Positions 16,616-24,722 of a stretch of DNA of 33,737 bases are shown one piece after another. A program made the position numbers and the translations under genes. The DNA lies in contig CATONX010000024.1 in NCBI GenBank assembly GCA_951801675.1, forward strand, positions 1-33,737. The letters run 5' to 3'. This DNA comes from an uncultured Eubacteriales bacterium. Its GTDB lineage: Bacteria > Bacillota > Clostridia > Oscillospirales > Acutalibacteraceae. The notes under the pieces are model-generated. The model worked only from the letters and a program-made list of their open reading frames with translations, was not told the DNA's origin and searched no databases. How positions within the stretch are numbered: position 1 is the first letter of the stretch; each line of letters opens with the position of its first letter.

Positions 16616-17077
16616 TTATTCGAAAATCTTCTCAATCGCAGCTACAATCTGCTGATAGTCCGCCTTTGTGATGAGCAGGGAAATGTCCGCTTCCGAAGTG
16701 GTAATCAGGCGGATGTCCGCCCCCACGCCGGCCGCTGCCTGGAACACCTTCGCCGCCACACCCGATTCGATGCGCATGGCCTCGCCGTAAACGGAAATCT
16801 TCACGTTCGAGCTGCTGACCACGGGCTTGATGTCGGGCGTCTGGGTGCGAAATTGGGAAATGAGCTTTAGAAGCTGGCCCAAATCCTCGTCGGACACGGT
16901 GAAGGACAATGCGGATTTCCCTCCAAGGGGCGCTGCCTGCGCGATCATATCCACATTGATCTTTTCCGCTGCGATCCGCTCGAAAATGGAGGCGGTGAAC
17001 GCGAAATCGGTGGGGTTGGTCTCCAAGGTAACCATGGTCACGTCTTCGGTAACCGAAATGTTCTGAATGATCTTCAT
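16616..17077 (-). CDS. Stand-alone double ACT protein (aspartokinase regulatory-like)
   Basis: A 153-residue protein with two ACT modules that closely resemble the C-terminal regulatory half of aspartokinase: NVDMIAQAAPLGGKSALSFTV and VKISVYGEAMRIESGVAAKVF followed by GADIRLITTSEADISLLI. No kinase domain is present. It is the last gene of the lysine operon, 12 bases after dapB. The inferred role is lysine or threonine sensing for aspartokinase encoded elsewhere, or for an enzyme of the operon. An internal-start beta subunit is known for some aspartokinases; here the equivalent is a separate gene. Confidence 0.82.
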   Translation of the reverse strand: MKIIQNISVTEDVTMVTLETNPTDFAFTASIFERIAAEKINVDMIAQAAPLGGKSALSFTVSDEDLGQLLKLISQFRTQTPDIKPVVSSSNVKISVYGEAMRIESGVAAKVFQAAAGVGADIRLITTSEADISLLITKADYQQIVAAIEKIFE

Positions 17078-17089
17078 CGCAATCGCTCC

Positions 17090-17848
17090 TTACTTGGAAG
17101 CCACTAAGTCTCCCATGTTGTAAAGCCCGGGCTGCTGATCGGAGAGGAACAGCGCCGCGTTGACCGAGCCGGTGGCGAAGATTTCTTTCGAAAGGGCGGT
17201 GTGGGACAGGGTAACGATCTCGTCACGGCCGGCGAAAATCACCTCATGTTCGCCCACAATGGTGCCGCCGCGGACCGAGTGAATGCCGATTTCCGCCTTT
17301 TCCCGCTTTTTGCGCTGGGAATGCCGGTCGTACACGTACCGGGGATCCTGGGGCATGGTTTCGCCCACCGCGTCGGCGAGCATCAGCGCCGTGCCGCTGG
17401 GCGCGTCGATCTTCTGGTTGTGGTGCTTTTCGATGATCTCCACGTCAAAGCCGTCCCCCAGCACCGCGGTGGCTTTTTTGGCGAGTTCCAAAAGCAGGTT
17501 GATCCCCAAAGACATATTGCCCGAATAAAAGACCGGGATGCGCCTGCTCGCTTTTTTGACCTCTTCCACCTGTTCGGGAGAAAGGCCGGTGGTGGCGATG
17601 ACCGCCGGTGTCTCGTGTTCGACGGCGTAGGTAAGCAAAGGGGTCAGGGCGGAGGGATGGGAGAAGTCAATGATGACATTTACTTCGCCCGGATAGTCGG
17701 ACGGGGAGGCGAATACGGGAAAGTCCGCCAAAGTGGCGGTGTTCACATCCACCCCCGCCGCGATCATACAATCCTCCCGCTGGGCCACGCATTCGGTGAT
17801 GACCCGGCCCATTTTTCCATTGCAGCCGTTAAGTAGAATCCGTTTCAA
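17090..17848 (-). CDS. dapB: 4-hydroxy-tetrahydrodipicolinate reductase
   Basis: DapB reduces hydroxy-tetrahydrodipicolinate with NAD(P)H in lysine/diaminopimelate synthesis. The N-terminal Rossmann motif is LNGCNGKMGRVI. The catalytic signature EKHHNQKIDAPSGTAL and the later HSVRGGTIVGEHEVIF are intact. About 252 residues from a TTG start that matches the family N-terminus (KRILLNGCNGKMG). A GTG nine codons upstream is possible but has no ribosome site and would add a non-conserved extension. It lies between dapA and the ACT gene, all in the same direction. Confidence 0.93.
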   Translation of the reverse strand: MKRILLNGCNGKMGRVITECVAQREDCMIAAGVDVNTATLADFPVFASPSDYPGEVNVIIDFSHPSALTPLLTYAVEHETPAVIATTGLSPEQVEEVKKASRRIPVFYSGNMSLGINLLLELAKKATAVLGDGFDVEIIEKHHNQKIDAPSGTALMLADAVGETMPQDPRYVYDRHSQRKKREKAEIGIHSVRGGTIVGEHEVIFAGRDEIVTLSHTALSKEIFATGSVNAALFLSDQQPGLYNMGDLVASK

Positions 17849-17883
17849 TCTAGGTTCACGTCCTATCTGTTGCACTGTGGCGG

Positions 17884-18771
17884 TTAGATGAGCTGATACT
17901 GGCGCAGCACGCTTGCAAGCTTTTCATGGGCAGCCTCGCTTAAAGGAACCAGGGGCAGGCGGCAGGAACCGACTGCAAGGCCCATCTGGTTCATGGCGTC
18001 CTTGACCGGGATGGGGCTTACGTCCATAAACAGGGCGCTTACCAGGTCAAAATAGCGAAGCTGCATCTGGGCGGCGGTCTTGAAGTCGCCCTTTAAGCAG
18101 GCGGCGGTCATTTCATGGGTTTCCTTGGGCAGGACGTTGGAGAGCACCGAGATAACGCCCTTTCCGCCCAAGCTCATCAGCGGCACGATCTGATCGTCGT
18201 TGCCAGAATAAATGTCCAGGTCGTCCCCGCACAAGGCCATGGTGTGGGCTACGGAAGCAATGTTGCCGTTTGCCTCCTTGGCGGCCACAATGTTCGGGTG
18301 CTTGGAAAGCGCCTGGTAGGTTTCCGGAAGGATGTTTACCCCCGTACGGGAGGGAACGTTATAGAGAATGATCGGGGTGTTCACCCGGTCGGCCACATAG
18401 GTGTAGTGCTCAATCAGCCCCCGCTGGGAAGTCTTATTATAATAAGGAGTGACCATCAAAAGGGCGTCCGCGCCGGAGTTCTCCGCTTCCTTGGAAAGCT
18501 CTAAGGCATAATCGGTGTGGTTGCTGCCGGTCCCGGCGATGACCGGAACCCGGTGGTTTACCTTCTTGACGGTGTAATCCACCACCTTGCAGTGCTCCTC
18601 ATGGTTGAGAACCGGGGATTCGCCGGTGGTGCCGGCGATGATGATGGCGTCGGTGCCTTCGTTAACCTGCCAGTCCAGCAGCTCGCCCAGCTTCTCATAA
18701 TTGACCGAGCCGTCTTCCTGCATGGGGGTAACGATGGCGACGCCAGCGCCAGTAAATACAGTCTTCTTCAT
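17884..18771 (-). CDS. dapA: 4-hydroxy-tetrahydrodipicolinate synthase
   Basis: DapA condenses pyruvate with aspartate semialdehyde, the branch point to lysine. 295 residues, the usual length. Visible are GTTGESPVLNHEEH, the catalytic Tyr in YYNKTSQ, YNVPSRTGVN, and the Schiff-base Lys in VAAKEANGN. The ATG has GGAGG eight bases upstream; a TTG two codons earlier is too near that site. It is second in the operon, after asd. Confidence 0.95.
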   Translation of the reverse strand: MKKTVFTGAGVAIVTPMQEDGSVNYEKLGELLDWQVNEGTDAIIIAGTTGESPVLNHEEHCKVVDYTVKKVNHRVPVIAGTGSNHTDYALELSKEAENSGADALLMVTPYYNKTSQRGLIEHYTYVADRVNTPIILYNVPSRTGVNILPETYQALSKHPNIVAAKEANGNIASVAHTMALCGDDLDIYSGNDDQIVPLMSLGGKGVISVLSNVLPKETHEMTAACLKGDFKTAAQMQLRYFDLVSALFMDVSPIPVKDAMNQMGLAVGSCRLPLVPLSEAAHEKLASVLRQYQLI

Positions 18772-18789
18772 AGCCAAAGCCTCCTAAAA

Positions 18790-19875
18790 TCAGTCGAGAT
18801 ACCCCTCGGCGCAGAGAAGCTCCGCCATTAAGACGGCGCCGCCCGCCGCGCCGCGCAGGGTATTGTGGGACAGGCAGACGAACTTGATGTCATACTGGGT
18901 GTCGGGACGCAGACGGCCGACGGAGACGGCCATGCCGCGCTCCAGCTCCCGGTCGAGACGGGACTGAGGCCGGTCGTTCTCTTTAAAGTAGTGCAAAAAC
19001 TGCTTGGGGGCGCTGGGAAGCTCCAGCTCCTGGGGGCGGCCCTTGTAGCTTTCCCACCGGGCGATGATCTCGTCAAGGGGGATTTTCTTCTCAAAGGAAG
19101 CAAACACCGCCGCCGTATGCCCGTCGGACACGGGGACGCGCAGGCACTGGGAGGTAATGGACGGGGTGGACGCGTTGACGATCTTGCCGTCTTCGAGGGT
19201 ACCCCAGATCTTCATGGGCTCCTGCTCGGACTTTTCTTCCTCGCCGCCGATGTAAGGAATGACGTTATCGAGCATTTCCGGCCAGGTTTCAAAGGTTTTG
19301 CCGGCACCGGAAATGGCCTGGTAGGTACAGGCGAGCACCTTGGTGACGCCCAAATCCATCAGCGGATGGATGGCGGGGACATAGCTTTGCAGCGAGCAGT
19401 TGGACTTGACCGCGATAAAGCCGCGCTTCGTGCCCAGACGCTTTCTCTGCGCTTCGATGACCGCCGCGTGTTCGGGGTTGATCTCCGGCACGATCATGGG
19501 AACGTCGGGGGTGGAGCGGTTTGCCGAGTTATTGGAAATGACCGGGCATTCCGCCTTGGCATAGGCTTCCTCCAGCGCACGGATTTCGTCCTTTTTCATA
19601 TCCACCGCGCAGAACACAAAATCCACCTGCGAGGCAATTTCCTGAATATCCGCGGTGGCGTCCTTGATGATCATGTCCGCCATAGCCGCCGGCATCGGGG
19701 TTTTCATCGCCCAGCGCTTGCCCACCGCTTCCCGGTAGGTCTTGCCCGCAGAGCGGGGACTTGCCGCCAACACCTTGACGGTAAACCACGGATGGTTTTC
19801 CAACAGCGTTGCAAACCGCTGGCCCACCATACCCGTCGCGCCGATGATACCCACGTTAAAGTGTTTTACATTCAT
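18790..19875 (-). CDS. asd: Aspartate-semialdehyde dehydrogenase
   Basis: Asd reduces aspartyl phosphate to aspartate semialdehyde, feeding DapA. 361 residues. NVGIIGATGMVGQRFATLLE is the NADP-binding motif; the catalytic Cys is in KSNCSLQSYVP. The insertions and the GAGKTFETWPEMLDNVIPYIGGEEEKS segment fit the archaeal/fungal-like type of Asd rather than the E. coli type. The ATG has GGAG seven bases upstream. It is the first gene of the riboswitch-controlled lysine operon. Confidence 0.94.
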   Translation of the reverse strand: MNVKHFNVGIIGATGMVGQRFATLLENHPWFTVKVLAASPRSAGKTYREAVGKRWAMKTPMPAAMADMIIKDATADIQEIASQVDFVFCAVDMKKDEIRALEEAYAKAECPVISNNSANRSTPDVPMIVPEINPEHAAVIEAQRKRLGTKRGFIAVKSNCSLQSYVPAIHPLMDLGVTKVLACTYQAISGAGKTFETWPEMLDNVIPYIGGEEEKSEQEPMKIWGTLEDGKIVNASTPSITSQCLRVPVSDGHTAAVFASFEKKIPLDEIIARWESYKGRPQELELPSAPKQFLHYFKENDRPQSRLDRELERGMAVSVGRLRPDTQYDIKFVCLSHNTLRGAAGGAVLMAELLCAEGYLD

Positions 19876-20002
19876 GGTAAAGCTCCATTTCTCCAGCGAG
19901 GAAAGAATGAAATTGAGAGAAAGAATCGCCGCCATGCCGCTGGTCGTGGCGGGGTGCTTTTGCCGAAAATAGAGACGGCTGCCGGCTTTTTGCCATAGGT
20001 AA

Positions 20003-20026
20003 CAAAAAAACCGGTTGTCAACCGGT
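20003..20026 (-). terminator. Riboswitch-controlled intrinsic terminator upstream of asd
   Basis: On the minus strand ACCGGTT-GAC-AACCGGT runs directly into seven T. It sits about 60 bases after the lysine aptamer and about 130 bases before asd, so it is the expression platform: lysine binding should favour termination. Confidence 0.85.
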
Positions 20027-20087
20027 CATCCATGCAATATAATAAGGAGTATTGACGCGTCGGCCTTCTTTGTAAAGCCCCGCGCGC

Positions 20088-20249
20088 GAATAGCTCTCCA
20101 TCATGAAGCACGATGACAATCGCAGGACTGTTCGTCATACGACCAGGGAGGGGCTTGCACACCCGGACCCTTCGGCGCGTTCCCCTTTCCCGCGCCGTCC
20201 CCGGCTTGCGGCCTCGGACGCGGTACTGATGAATTGCGCTCCTCTATTC
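20088..20249 (-). promoter_or_regulatory. Lysine riboswitch (L-box) aptamer
   Basis: The 162-nt leader starts with GAATAG and ends with CTATTC, closing stem P1. Inside are L-box hallmarks: GAGGAGCGCAATTCATCAGT at the 5' side, the GGGAAAGGGGAACGCGCCGA segment in the middle, and GGAGAGCTATTC at the 3' side. It lies between a strong promoter and an intrinsic terminator upstream of asd-dapA-dapB-ACT, so it should shut the operon off when lysine is plentiful. Confidence 0.93.
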
Positions 20250-20276
20250 AGCAAAAACAGATTCAATTGCTCTATT

Positions 20277-20305
20277 ATATTAGCATTGTAGGGGAAACGT
20301 GTCAA
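20277..20305 (-). promoter_or_regulatory. Promoter of the asd-dapA-dapB-ACT operon
   Basis: TTGACA and TAATAT with a 17-base spacer on the minus strand, about 30 bases before the riboswitch aptamer. Confidence 0.85.
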
Positions 20306-20345
20306 ATAAATTTTGCGTGAATCTCCTGTATTTCCTGGATTTTCT

Positions 20346-20408
20346 CGGCTTTTTTCGTTCCTTTGCCAAGGGACGGGGAAAAAGCCGGGATTTTTCACGT
20401 GAAATCCC
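20346..20408 (+). promoter_or_regulatory. Hairpin leader before queA
   Basis: CGGCTTTTT (20346-20354) pairs with AAAAAGCCG (20379-20387), and CGTTCCTT (20356-20363) pairs with AAGGGACG (20368-20375) inside it. This is followed by TTTTT. A second hairpin (GGGATTT..AAATCCC) follows. This could be a terminator for upstream plus-strand transcripts or a 5' control element of queA. It does not match a riboswitch I recognise. Confidence 0.45.
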
Positions 20409-20446
20409 GCTTCGAACGCCTGCGCCGAAAGGAACGAAACATAACG

Positions 20447-21472
20447 ATGAAAAAAAGCGATTTTTATTATGACCTCCCCGAAGAACGCATTGCCCAGCAT
20501 CCTCTGGAGCAGCGGGACCATTCCCGGCTTCTGGTGCTTTCCAGAGAGACCGGCAAAATCGAGCACCGGCATTTTTATGACATCCTTGACCTTCTCAACC
20601 CCGGAGACTGCCTGATTTTAAACGATTCGAAGGTGCTTCCCGCGCGGCTTTACGGGGAACGGGAGGATACCGGTTCGGTGGTGGAGTTCCTGCTTCTCAA
20701 TCAGAGAAGCGCGGATACCTGGGAGACCCTGTGCGGCCCTGGCAAAAAAGCGAGACCCGGGCACACCTTCACCTTCGGCGGCGGAAAGCTCAAAGCGGAG
20801 GTCCTTGAGGTGCTCGACGGGGGAAACCGGCTGGTAAAGTTCTTTTTTGAAGGATCCTTCTTTTCCTGCATCGAGGAAATCGGTGAAATGCCGCTGCCGC
20901 ACTACATTACCGAGCGCCTCGAAGACAAGGACCGCTATCAGACCGTTTACGCCAAGGACCCGGGTTCGGCCGCGGCGCCCACGGCGGGGCTTCATTTTAC
21001 TGAGGAGCTCCTCGGGCGCATCCGGCAAAAAGGGGTAGGCGTCGGATTTGTGACCCTGCACGTGGGGCTCGGCACCTTCCGTCCGGTCAAGGAAGAGGAA
21101 ATCACCGACCATAAGATGCACGCGGAGCATTACTCCCTCAGCGAAGAGACAGCGGCGCTCATTAACCGCACGAAGGAACAGGGCGGCCGGGTCATCAGCG
21201 TGGGTACCACCTCCTGCCGGACGCTGGAAAGCGTGGCACAGAAGGAAGGGTGCATAAAGGCCTCGGAGGGTTGGACGGATATCTTTATTTACCCGGGATA
21301 TCCGTTTCAGGTGCTTGACGGGCTGCTCACCAACTTCCACCTTCCGGAGAGTACCCTGATTATGCTGGTGTCCGCTTTTGCGGGGTATGAGCATACCATG
21401 CACGCCTACCGGGTGGCGGTAGAGGAACAGTACCGGTTTTACAGCTTCGGCGATGCGATGCTCATCGTATGA
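20447..21472 (+). CDS. queA: S-adenosylmethionine:tRNA ribosyltransferase-isomerase
   Basis: QueA transfers the ribosyl part of SAM to preQ1-modified tRNA to make epoxyqueuosine. 341 residues, the family length. It begins [20 protein letters not shown] and has [46 protein letters not shown], and the C-terminal [18 protein letters not shown] and [13 protein letters not shown] chose this ATG because it matches the family start; AAGGA lies about 13 bases upstream. It is a single-gene unit with a leader hairpin and a strong terminator. Confidence 0.95.
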   Translation: MKKSDFYYDLPEERIAQHPLEQRDHSRLLVLSRETGKIEHRHFYDILDLLNPGDCLILNDSKVLPARLYGEREDTGSVVEFLLLNQRSADTWETLCGPGKKARPGHTFTFGGGKLKAEVLEVLDGGNRLVKFFFEGSFFSCIEEIGEMPLPHYITERLEDKDRYQTVYAKDPGSAAAPTAGLHFTEELLGRIRQKGVGVGFVTLHVGLGTFRPVKEEEITDHKMHAEHYSLSEETAALINRTKEQGGRVISVGTTSCRTLESVAQKEGCIKASEGWTDIFIYPGYPFQVLDGLLTNFHLPESTLIMLVSAFAGYEHTMHAYRVAVEEQYRFYSFGDAMLIV

Positions 21473-21492
21473 ATAACATTCGTTTGAAAAAG

Positions 21493-21530
21493 AAAAGCGG
21501 CGTGGGAACTGATTTCCCACGCCGCTTTTT
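21493..21530 (+). terminator. Intrinsic terminator after queA
   Basis: AAAAGCGGCGTGGGAA (21493-21508) pairs perfectly with TTCCCACGCCGCTTTT (21514-21529), followed by T. Confidence 0.92.
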
Positions 21531-21606
21531 GCTGAAATGAAGTAAGGTTTGCTGGAGGAAAGAAGCCTTGGCTTTCTCACTGTGAAACGAAGGCCGAGGA
21601 GATGCT

Positions 21607-21774
21607 TTGGACCCGTCGCACTTCTAAAAGAAGCACGACGGGCGAACAGGGTCGAAGGACTATGGATACCAAAAATTCAATCCCCACGCTTCCTGCGAAG
21701 CGCGACCGGCACATGATGATTTATGCGACATCTCAGCGCTGATTTCAATCCCCACGCTTTCTGCGAAGCGCGAC
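21607..21774 (-). CRISPR. CRISPR-like degenerate repeat cluster B (3 units, minus strand)
   Basis: Read on the minus strand, units are at 21742-21774, 21675-21706 and 21607-21639, separated by exactly 35 and 35 bases. The first two are nearly identical (5' GTCGCGCTTCGCAG, 3' GTGGGGATTGAA(A)T). The third keeps GTCG, a GCTTC..GAAGT stem and GACGGG but has lost the TTGAAAT end; it is recognisable mainly because it is in phase. Orientation is opposite to clusters A and C. No cas gene is nearby. Confidence 0.65.
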
Positions 21775-22033
21775 AGCAAATCTGCACAAAAGGTGGACGC
21801 ATCTTGCTTTCCTCTTTCAGCAGCCTGCGTTCCTTCCGTTGGCATTTCCTTTTGACATCTAAAGTTTACCATCATTTTTCCTCTTATGCAAGGTGCGAAG
21901 GGGACGGGCATTTCAGTTCGGTTGCGCTTCGCACAGCTTTTTCCGAAAGCATAGGGAATGAAATGAAGAACCATGCTTTTCTATCCGCGAACGGACCAAT
22001 CCTGCAAATTCGAAGAAAAAGAGACAAGAACCC
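21775..22033 (+). other. Intergenic stretch between cluster B and the structured RNA
   Basis: No coding region is supported. The inverted pair GTGCGAAG (21893-21900) and CTTCGCAC (21927-21934) can pair. A run near 21935-21963 with GCTTTTTCCGAAAGC and GGGAATGAAAT loosely resembles a plus-strand repeat unit, but too weakly to count. Confidence 0.35.
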
Positions 22034-22062
22034 TTGCAATTTTTGAGACAATCCGCTATAAT
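22034..22062 (+). promoter_or_regulatory. Strong promoter of the structured RNA
   Basis: TTGCAA and TATAAT with an exact 17-base spacer. Transcription would start near 22070, a few bases before the closing stem of the RNA domain. Confidence 0.82.
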
Positions 22063-22076
22063 AAAGACCACGAATG

Positions 22077-22333
22077 GGAATGTAGAGAAAACAGAGCCAT
22101 TCCAGCAAAGATTTTTTGACCATCCTGGTGCATACTAGGATTAAGGCCATGCGGACAGCCGGGTCAAATGCCGATTGGCAACTTTCGTTGCCTTATTGAT
22201 TAAGCGTAACGCTCAATTTTATAAGTTGGTTACTTAAAACCGTGTGCAGACCTTGCACATCACACTTGTGAAACAATCAATAAGAGCAGTAAAAGCAAAT
22301 TCTTGCTATATAGACTCTGATTCTACATGTTCC
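22077..22333 (+). ncRNA. Large structured non-coding RNA, possibly the raiA-motif class
   Basis: No open reading frame fits, but base pairing is extensive. A closing stem pairs GGAA-TGTAGA-CAGAG (22077-22096) with CTCTG-TCTACA-TTCC (22315-22333). A 10-base long-range stem pairs CTTATTGATT (22192-22201) with AATCAATAAG (22275-22284) and encloses several perfect hairpins (AGCG/CGCT, TAAGT/ACTTA, TGTGCA/TGCACA, TCACA/TGTGA). TTTGACC (22115-22121) pairs with GGTCAAA (22162-22168) around ATCCT/AGGAT. The unpaired core GGCCATGCGGACAGCCGGGT looks like a conserved core I associate with the clostridial raiA-motif RNA; that identification is from memory and tentative. It has its own promoter and terminator, so it is probably an independent RNA rather than only a speD leader. 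Confidence 0.75.
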
Positions 22334-22346
22334 GTTTGAAAAATTG

Positions 22347-22375
22347 GGTGGCAGTGTCTGGCTGTACCGTTTTTT
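22347..22375 (+). terminator. Terminator of the structured RNA
   Basis: GGTG(G)CAG pairs with CTGTACC around a seven-base loop (one bulge, one G-U), followed by GTTTTTT, about 14 bases after the RNA's closing stem. Confidence 0.65.
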
Positions 22376-22403
22376 AAAACCGTATCAATGAGAAAATTGT
22401 TTC

Positions 22404-22447
22404 GCAAGTGGTGCGAGATCTCGGATCTTGTTATCACTTGCTTTTTT
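22404..22447 (+). terminator. Second terminator or attenuator just before speD
   Basis: GCAAGTGGT (22404-22412) pairs with ATCACTTGC (22433-22441), with an inner AGATC/GATCT stem, and runs into TTTTTT. It ends about 42 bases before the speD start. No good promoter is visible between it and speD, so the polyamine operon probably depends on readthrough here. Confidence 0.75.
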
Positions 22448-22488
22448 ATGCCCAAAAAACGGGGTGCATTGGAAAGGTGGAGCCAGCC

Positions 22489-23250
22489 ATGGAAAACAAA
22501 CTGACGCTTTATGGGTTCAATAATCTCACGAAATCCTTAAGCTTCAATATTTACGACGTGTGTTATGCCAAATCCCAGCGCGAGCAGAAGGATTATATCG
22601 CCTACATTGATGAACAATACAATTCCGAGCGCCTGACCAAGATCATGGAGCATTTGACCAAGATGATCGGCGCTACGGTGCTCAACATTTCCAAGCAGGA
22701 CTATGATCCTCAGGGCGCCAGCGTCACCTTCCTGATTGCGGAAGGGTCCATGAAGCCCATCGGGGGAGACACGGTGGTGGCTCATCTGGACAAAAGCCAT
22801 GTGACGGTGCACACCTATCCCGAGTACCATCCCGATACCTTTCTTGCCACCTTCCGGGTGGACATAGACGTGGCCACCTGCGGGGAAATCACCCCTCTTT
22901 CCACCCTCAATTACCTGATTTCCAGTTTTGACAGCGACATCATCACTATGGACTACCGGGTGCGGGGCTTTACCAGGGATGTCAAGGGAAAGAAGCTGTT
23001 TCTCGACCATAAGATCACATCCATTCAGGACTATATTGACTCGGAAACCCTGCTTAAGTACGACGCGGTGGATGTCAACGTTTACGAGAGCAATATTTTT
23101 CATACCAAAATGCTCATCAAGGAGATCGAGCTGCAAAACTATTTGTTTAACACCGATGTCTACGAACTGCCGCCCAAGACCCGGCTGATGATTTCCGAGA
23201 GCCTGAGACGGGAAATGATCGAGATTTTCAGCGGCCGCAACATCTTTTGA
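22489..23250 (+). CDS. speD: S-adenosylmethionine decarboxylase proenzyme (class 1A)
   Basis: SpeD makes decarboxylated SAM, the aminopropyl donor for spermidine. 253 residues, colinear with the E. coli class 1A enzyme. The self-cleavage region is [18 protein letters not shown]; Ser103 should become the pyruvoyl group. It also has [19 protein letters not shown] and [21 protein letters not shown]. The ATG follows GGTGGAG; an upstream in-frame start would cover the terminator hairpin. It is the first gene of speD-speA-speE-speB. Confidence 0.95.
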   Translation: MENKLTLYGFNNLTKSLSFNIYDVCYAKSQREQKDYIAYIDEQYNSERLTKIMEHLTKMIGATVLNISKQDYDPQGASVTFLIAEGSMKPIGGDTVVAHLDKSHVTVHTYPEYHPDTFLATFRVDIDVATCGEITPLSTLNYLISSFDSDIITMDYRVRGFTRDVKGKKLFLDHKITSIQDYIDSETLLKYDAVDVNVYESNIFHTKMLIKEIELQNYLFNTDVYELPPKTRLMISESLRREMIEIFSGRNIF

Positions 23251-23264
23251 AGGGAGGGCGTTCT

Positions 23265-24719
23265 TTGCAGCAGTACAAGCAGGAACGGGCGCCGATTTAT
23301 GAGGCGCTCGGGCGTTTTAAACGAATGCGCGTGGTCCCGTTCGACGTGCCCGGCCATAAGCGCGGCAAAGGCAATCCGGAGCTGACCGCCTTTTTGGGCG
23401 AGGCCTGTATGCAGGTGGACGTCAATTCCATGAAGCCGCTGGATAACCTGTGCCACCCGGTTTCCGTCATCAAGGAAGCCGAAGAATTGGCGGCGGACGC
23501 GTTCGGCGCGGCCCACGCCTTTTTCATGGTGGGCGGAACCACCTCGGCGGTGCAGAGCATGGTGCTCGCCGCCTGCAAAAAAGGGGACAAGATCATTCTG
23601 CCCCGCAACGTTCACCGCAGCGTCATCAATGCTTTGATTCTGTGCGGGGCGCTGCCGGTGTATGTAAACCCCGCCACCGACCAGCGCCTTGGTATCGCAT
23701 TGGGAATGCCGCTCGGGGAAGTGGAGAAGGCCATCCGGGAGCATCCGGACGCCAAGGCGATTTTGGTCAATAACCCCACCTATTACGGCATCTGCTCCAA
23801 CCTGAAGGCCATCACCGACTTGGCCCACCGCCACGGGATGCTGGTGCTGGTGGACGAAGCCCACGGCACCCATTTCTATTTCGGCAGAAACCTGCCCCCC
23901 TCGGCTATGTCGGTGGGGGCGGACATGAGCAGTGTCAGCATGCATAAGTCGGGCGGGTCTCTGACCCAGAGTTCTTTTTTGCTGGCGGGCCCGGCGGTCA
24001 ATGAAGGGTACCTGCGTCAGATCATCAACCTGACCCAAACCACCAGCGGTTCTTACCTGCTTTTGTCGAGCCTGGACCTGTCCCGCAAGAACCTGGCCCT
24101 GCACGGGGCGGAGATTTTCCAGAAGGTGGTGGACCTGGCCCAGTACGCCCGGGACGAGATCAATGCCATCGGGGATTATTACGCCTATTCCAAGGAGCTC
24201 ATCAACGGGGACAGCATCTATGACTTCGATGTGACAAAGCTTTCGGTCAACACCCTTGGAATCGGCCTTGCAGGCATCGAGGTGTATGACATTCTGAGAG
24301 ACGAGTATGACATTCAGACGGAGTTTGGCGACCTTGGCAACGTGCTCGCCTACGTGTCGGTGGGAGACCGGGAGCGGGATCTGGAGCGGCTGGTGTCCGC
24401 CTTTGCGGAGATCCGAAGGCGCTACAAACGGGACAAGACCGGCATGCTTCAGCATGAATACATCACGCCCCAGGTGGTCATTCCGCCTCAGAAAGCCTTT
24501 TATTCCGAAAAACGGTCGGTTCCCATCGGGCAAAGCGAAGGGAAGATTTGCACGGAGTTCGTCATGTGCTATCCGCCCGGCATCCCGATTCTGGCGCCGG
24601 GTGAACGGGTCACCCAGGAGATTCTCGAGTACATTGCCTATGCCAAAGAAAAGGGCTGTTCCCTCACGGGCACAGAGGACCCGGATATCAATTATCTCAA
24701 TGTTTTGGAAGGGGAATAG
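23265..24719 (+). CDS. speA: Arginine decarboxylase, fold-type I (Orn/Lys/Arg decarboxylase family)
   Basis: A PLP enzyme of the Bacillus SpeA type, about 484 residues. Visible are PFDVPGHKRGKG, FMVGGTTSAVQSMV, LVDEAHGTHFYF and the PLP-lysine segment SMHKSGGSLTQSSFLL. Arginine as substrate is inferred from the neighbours: agmatinase and spermidine synthase lie directly downstream. An ATG at 23247 overlaps the speD stop, but the GGGAGGG ribosome site lies just after it. The TTG seven bases beyond that site is the better start. Confidence 0.9.
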   Translation: MQQYKQERAPIYEALGRFKRMRVVPFDVPGHKRGKGNPELTAFLGEACMQVDVNSMKPLDNLCHPVSVIKEAEELAADAFGAAHAFFMVGGTTSAVQSMVLAACKKGDKIILPRNVHRSVINALILCGALPVYVNPATDQRLGIALGMPLGEVEKAIREHPDAKAILVNNPTYYGICSNLKAITDLAHRHGMLVLVDEAHGTHFYFGRNLPPSAMSVGADMSSVSMHKSGGSLTQSSFLLAGPAVNEGYLRQIINLTQTTSGSYLLLSSLDLSRKNLALHGAEIFQKVVDLAQYARDEINAIGDYYAYSKELINGDSIYDFDVTKLSVNTLGIGLAGIEVYDILRDEYDIQTEFGDLGNVLAYVSVGDRERDLERLVSAFAEIRRRYKRDKTGMLQHEYITPQVVIPPQKAFYSEKRSVPIGQSEGKICTEFVMCYPPGIPILAPGERVTQEILEYIAYAKEKGCSLTGTEDPDINYLNVLEGE

Positions 24720-24722
24720 CAG

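Noticed and set aside
21893-21963. Possible fourth repeat unit near cluster B on the plus strand
   Set aside because: It has a GCTTT/AAAGC stem and GGGAATGAAAT, but it is on the opposite strand and out of phase with cluster B. Too weak to count.
21660-21974. Open frame on the minus strand over cluster B
   Set aside because: Composed of repeat units and spacers; no start signal or family.
22077-22333. 6S RNA, RNase P RNA or tmRNA identity for the structured RNA
   Set aside because: The multi-branched layout lacks the 6S rod with central bubble. RNase P core motifs and a tRNA-like domain with a tag frame are not visible.
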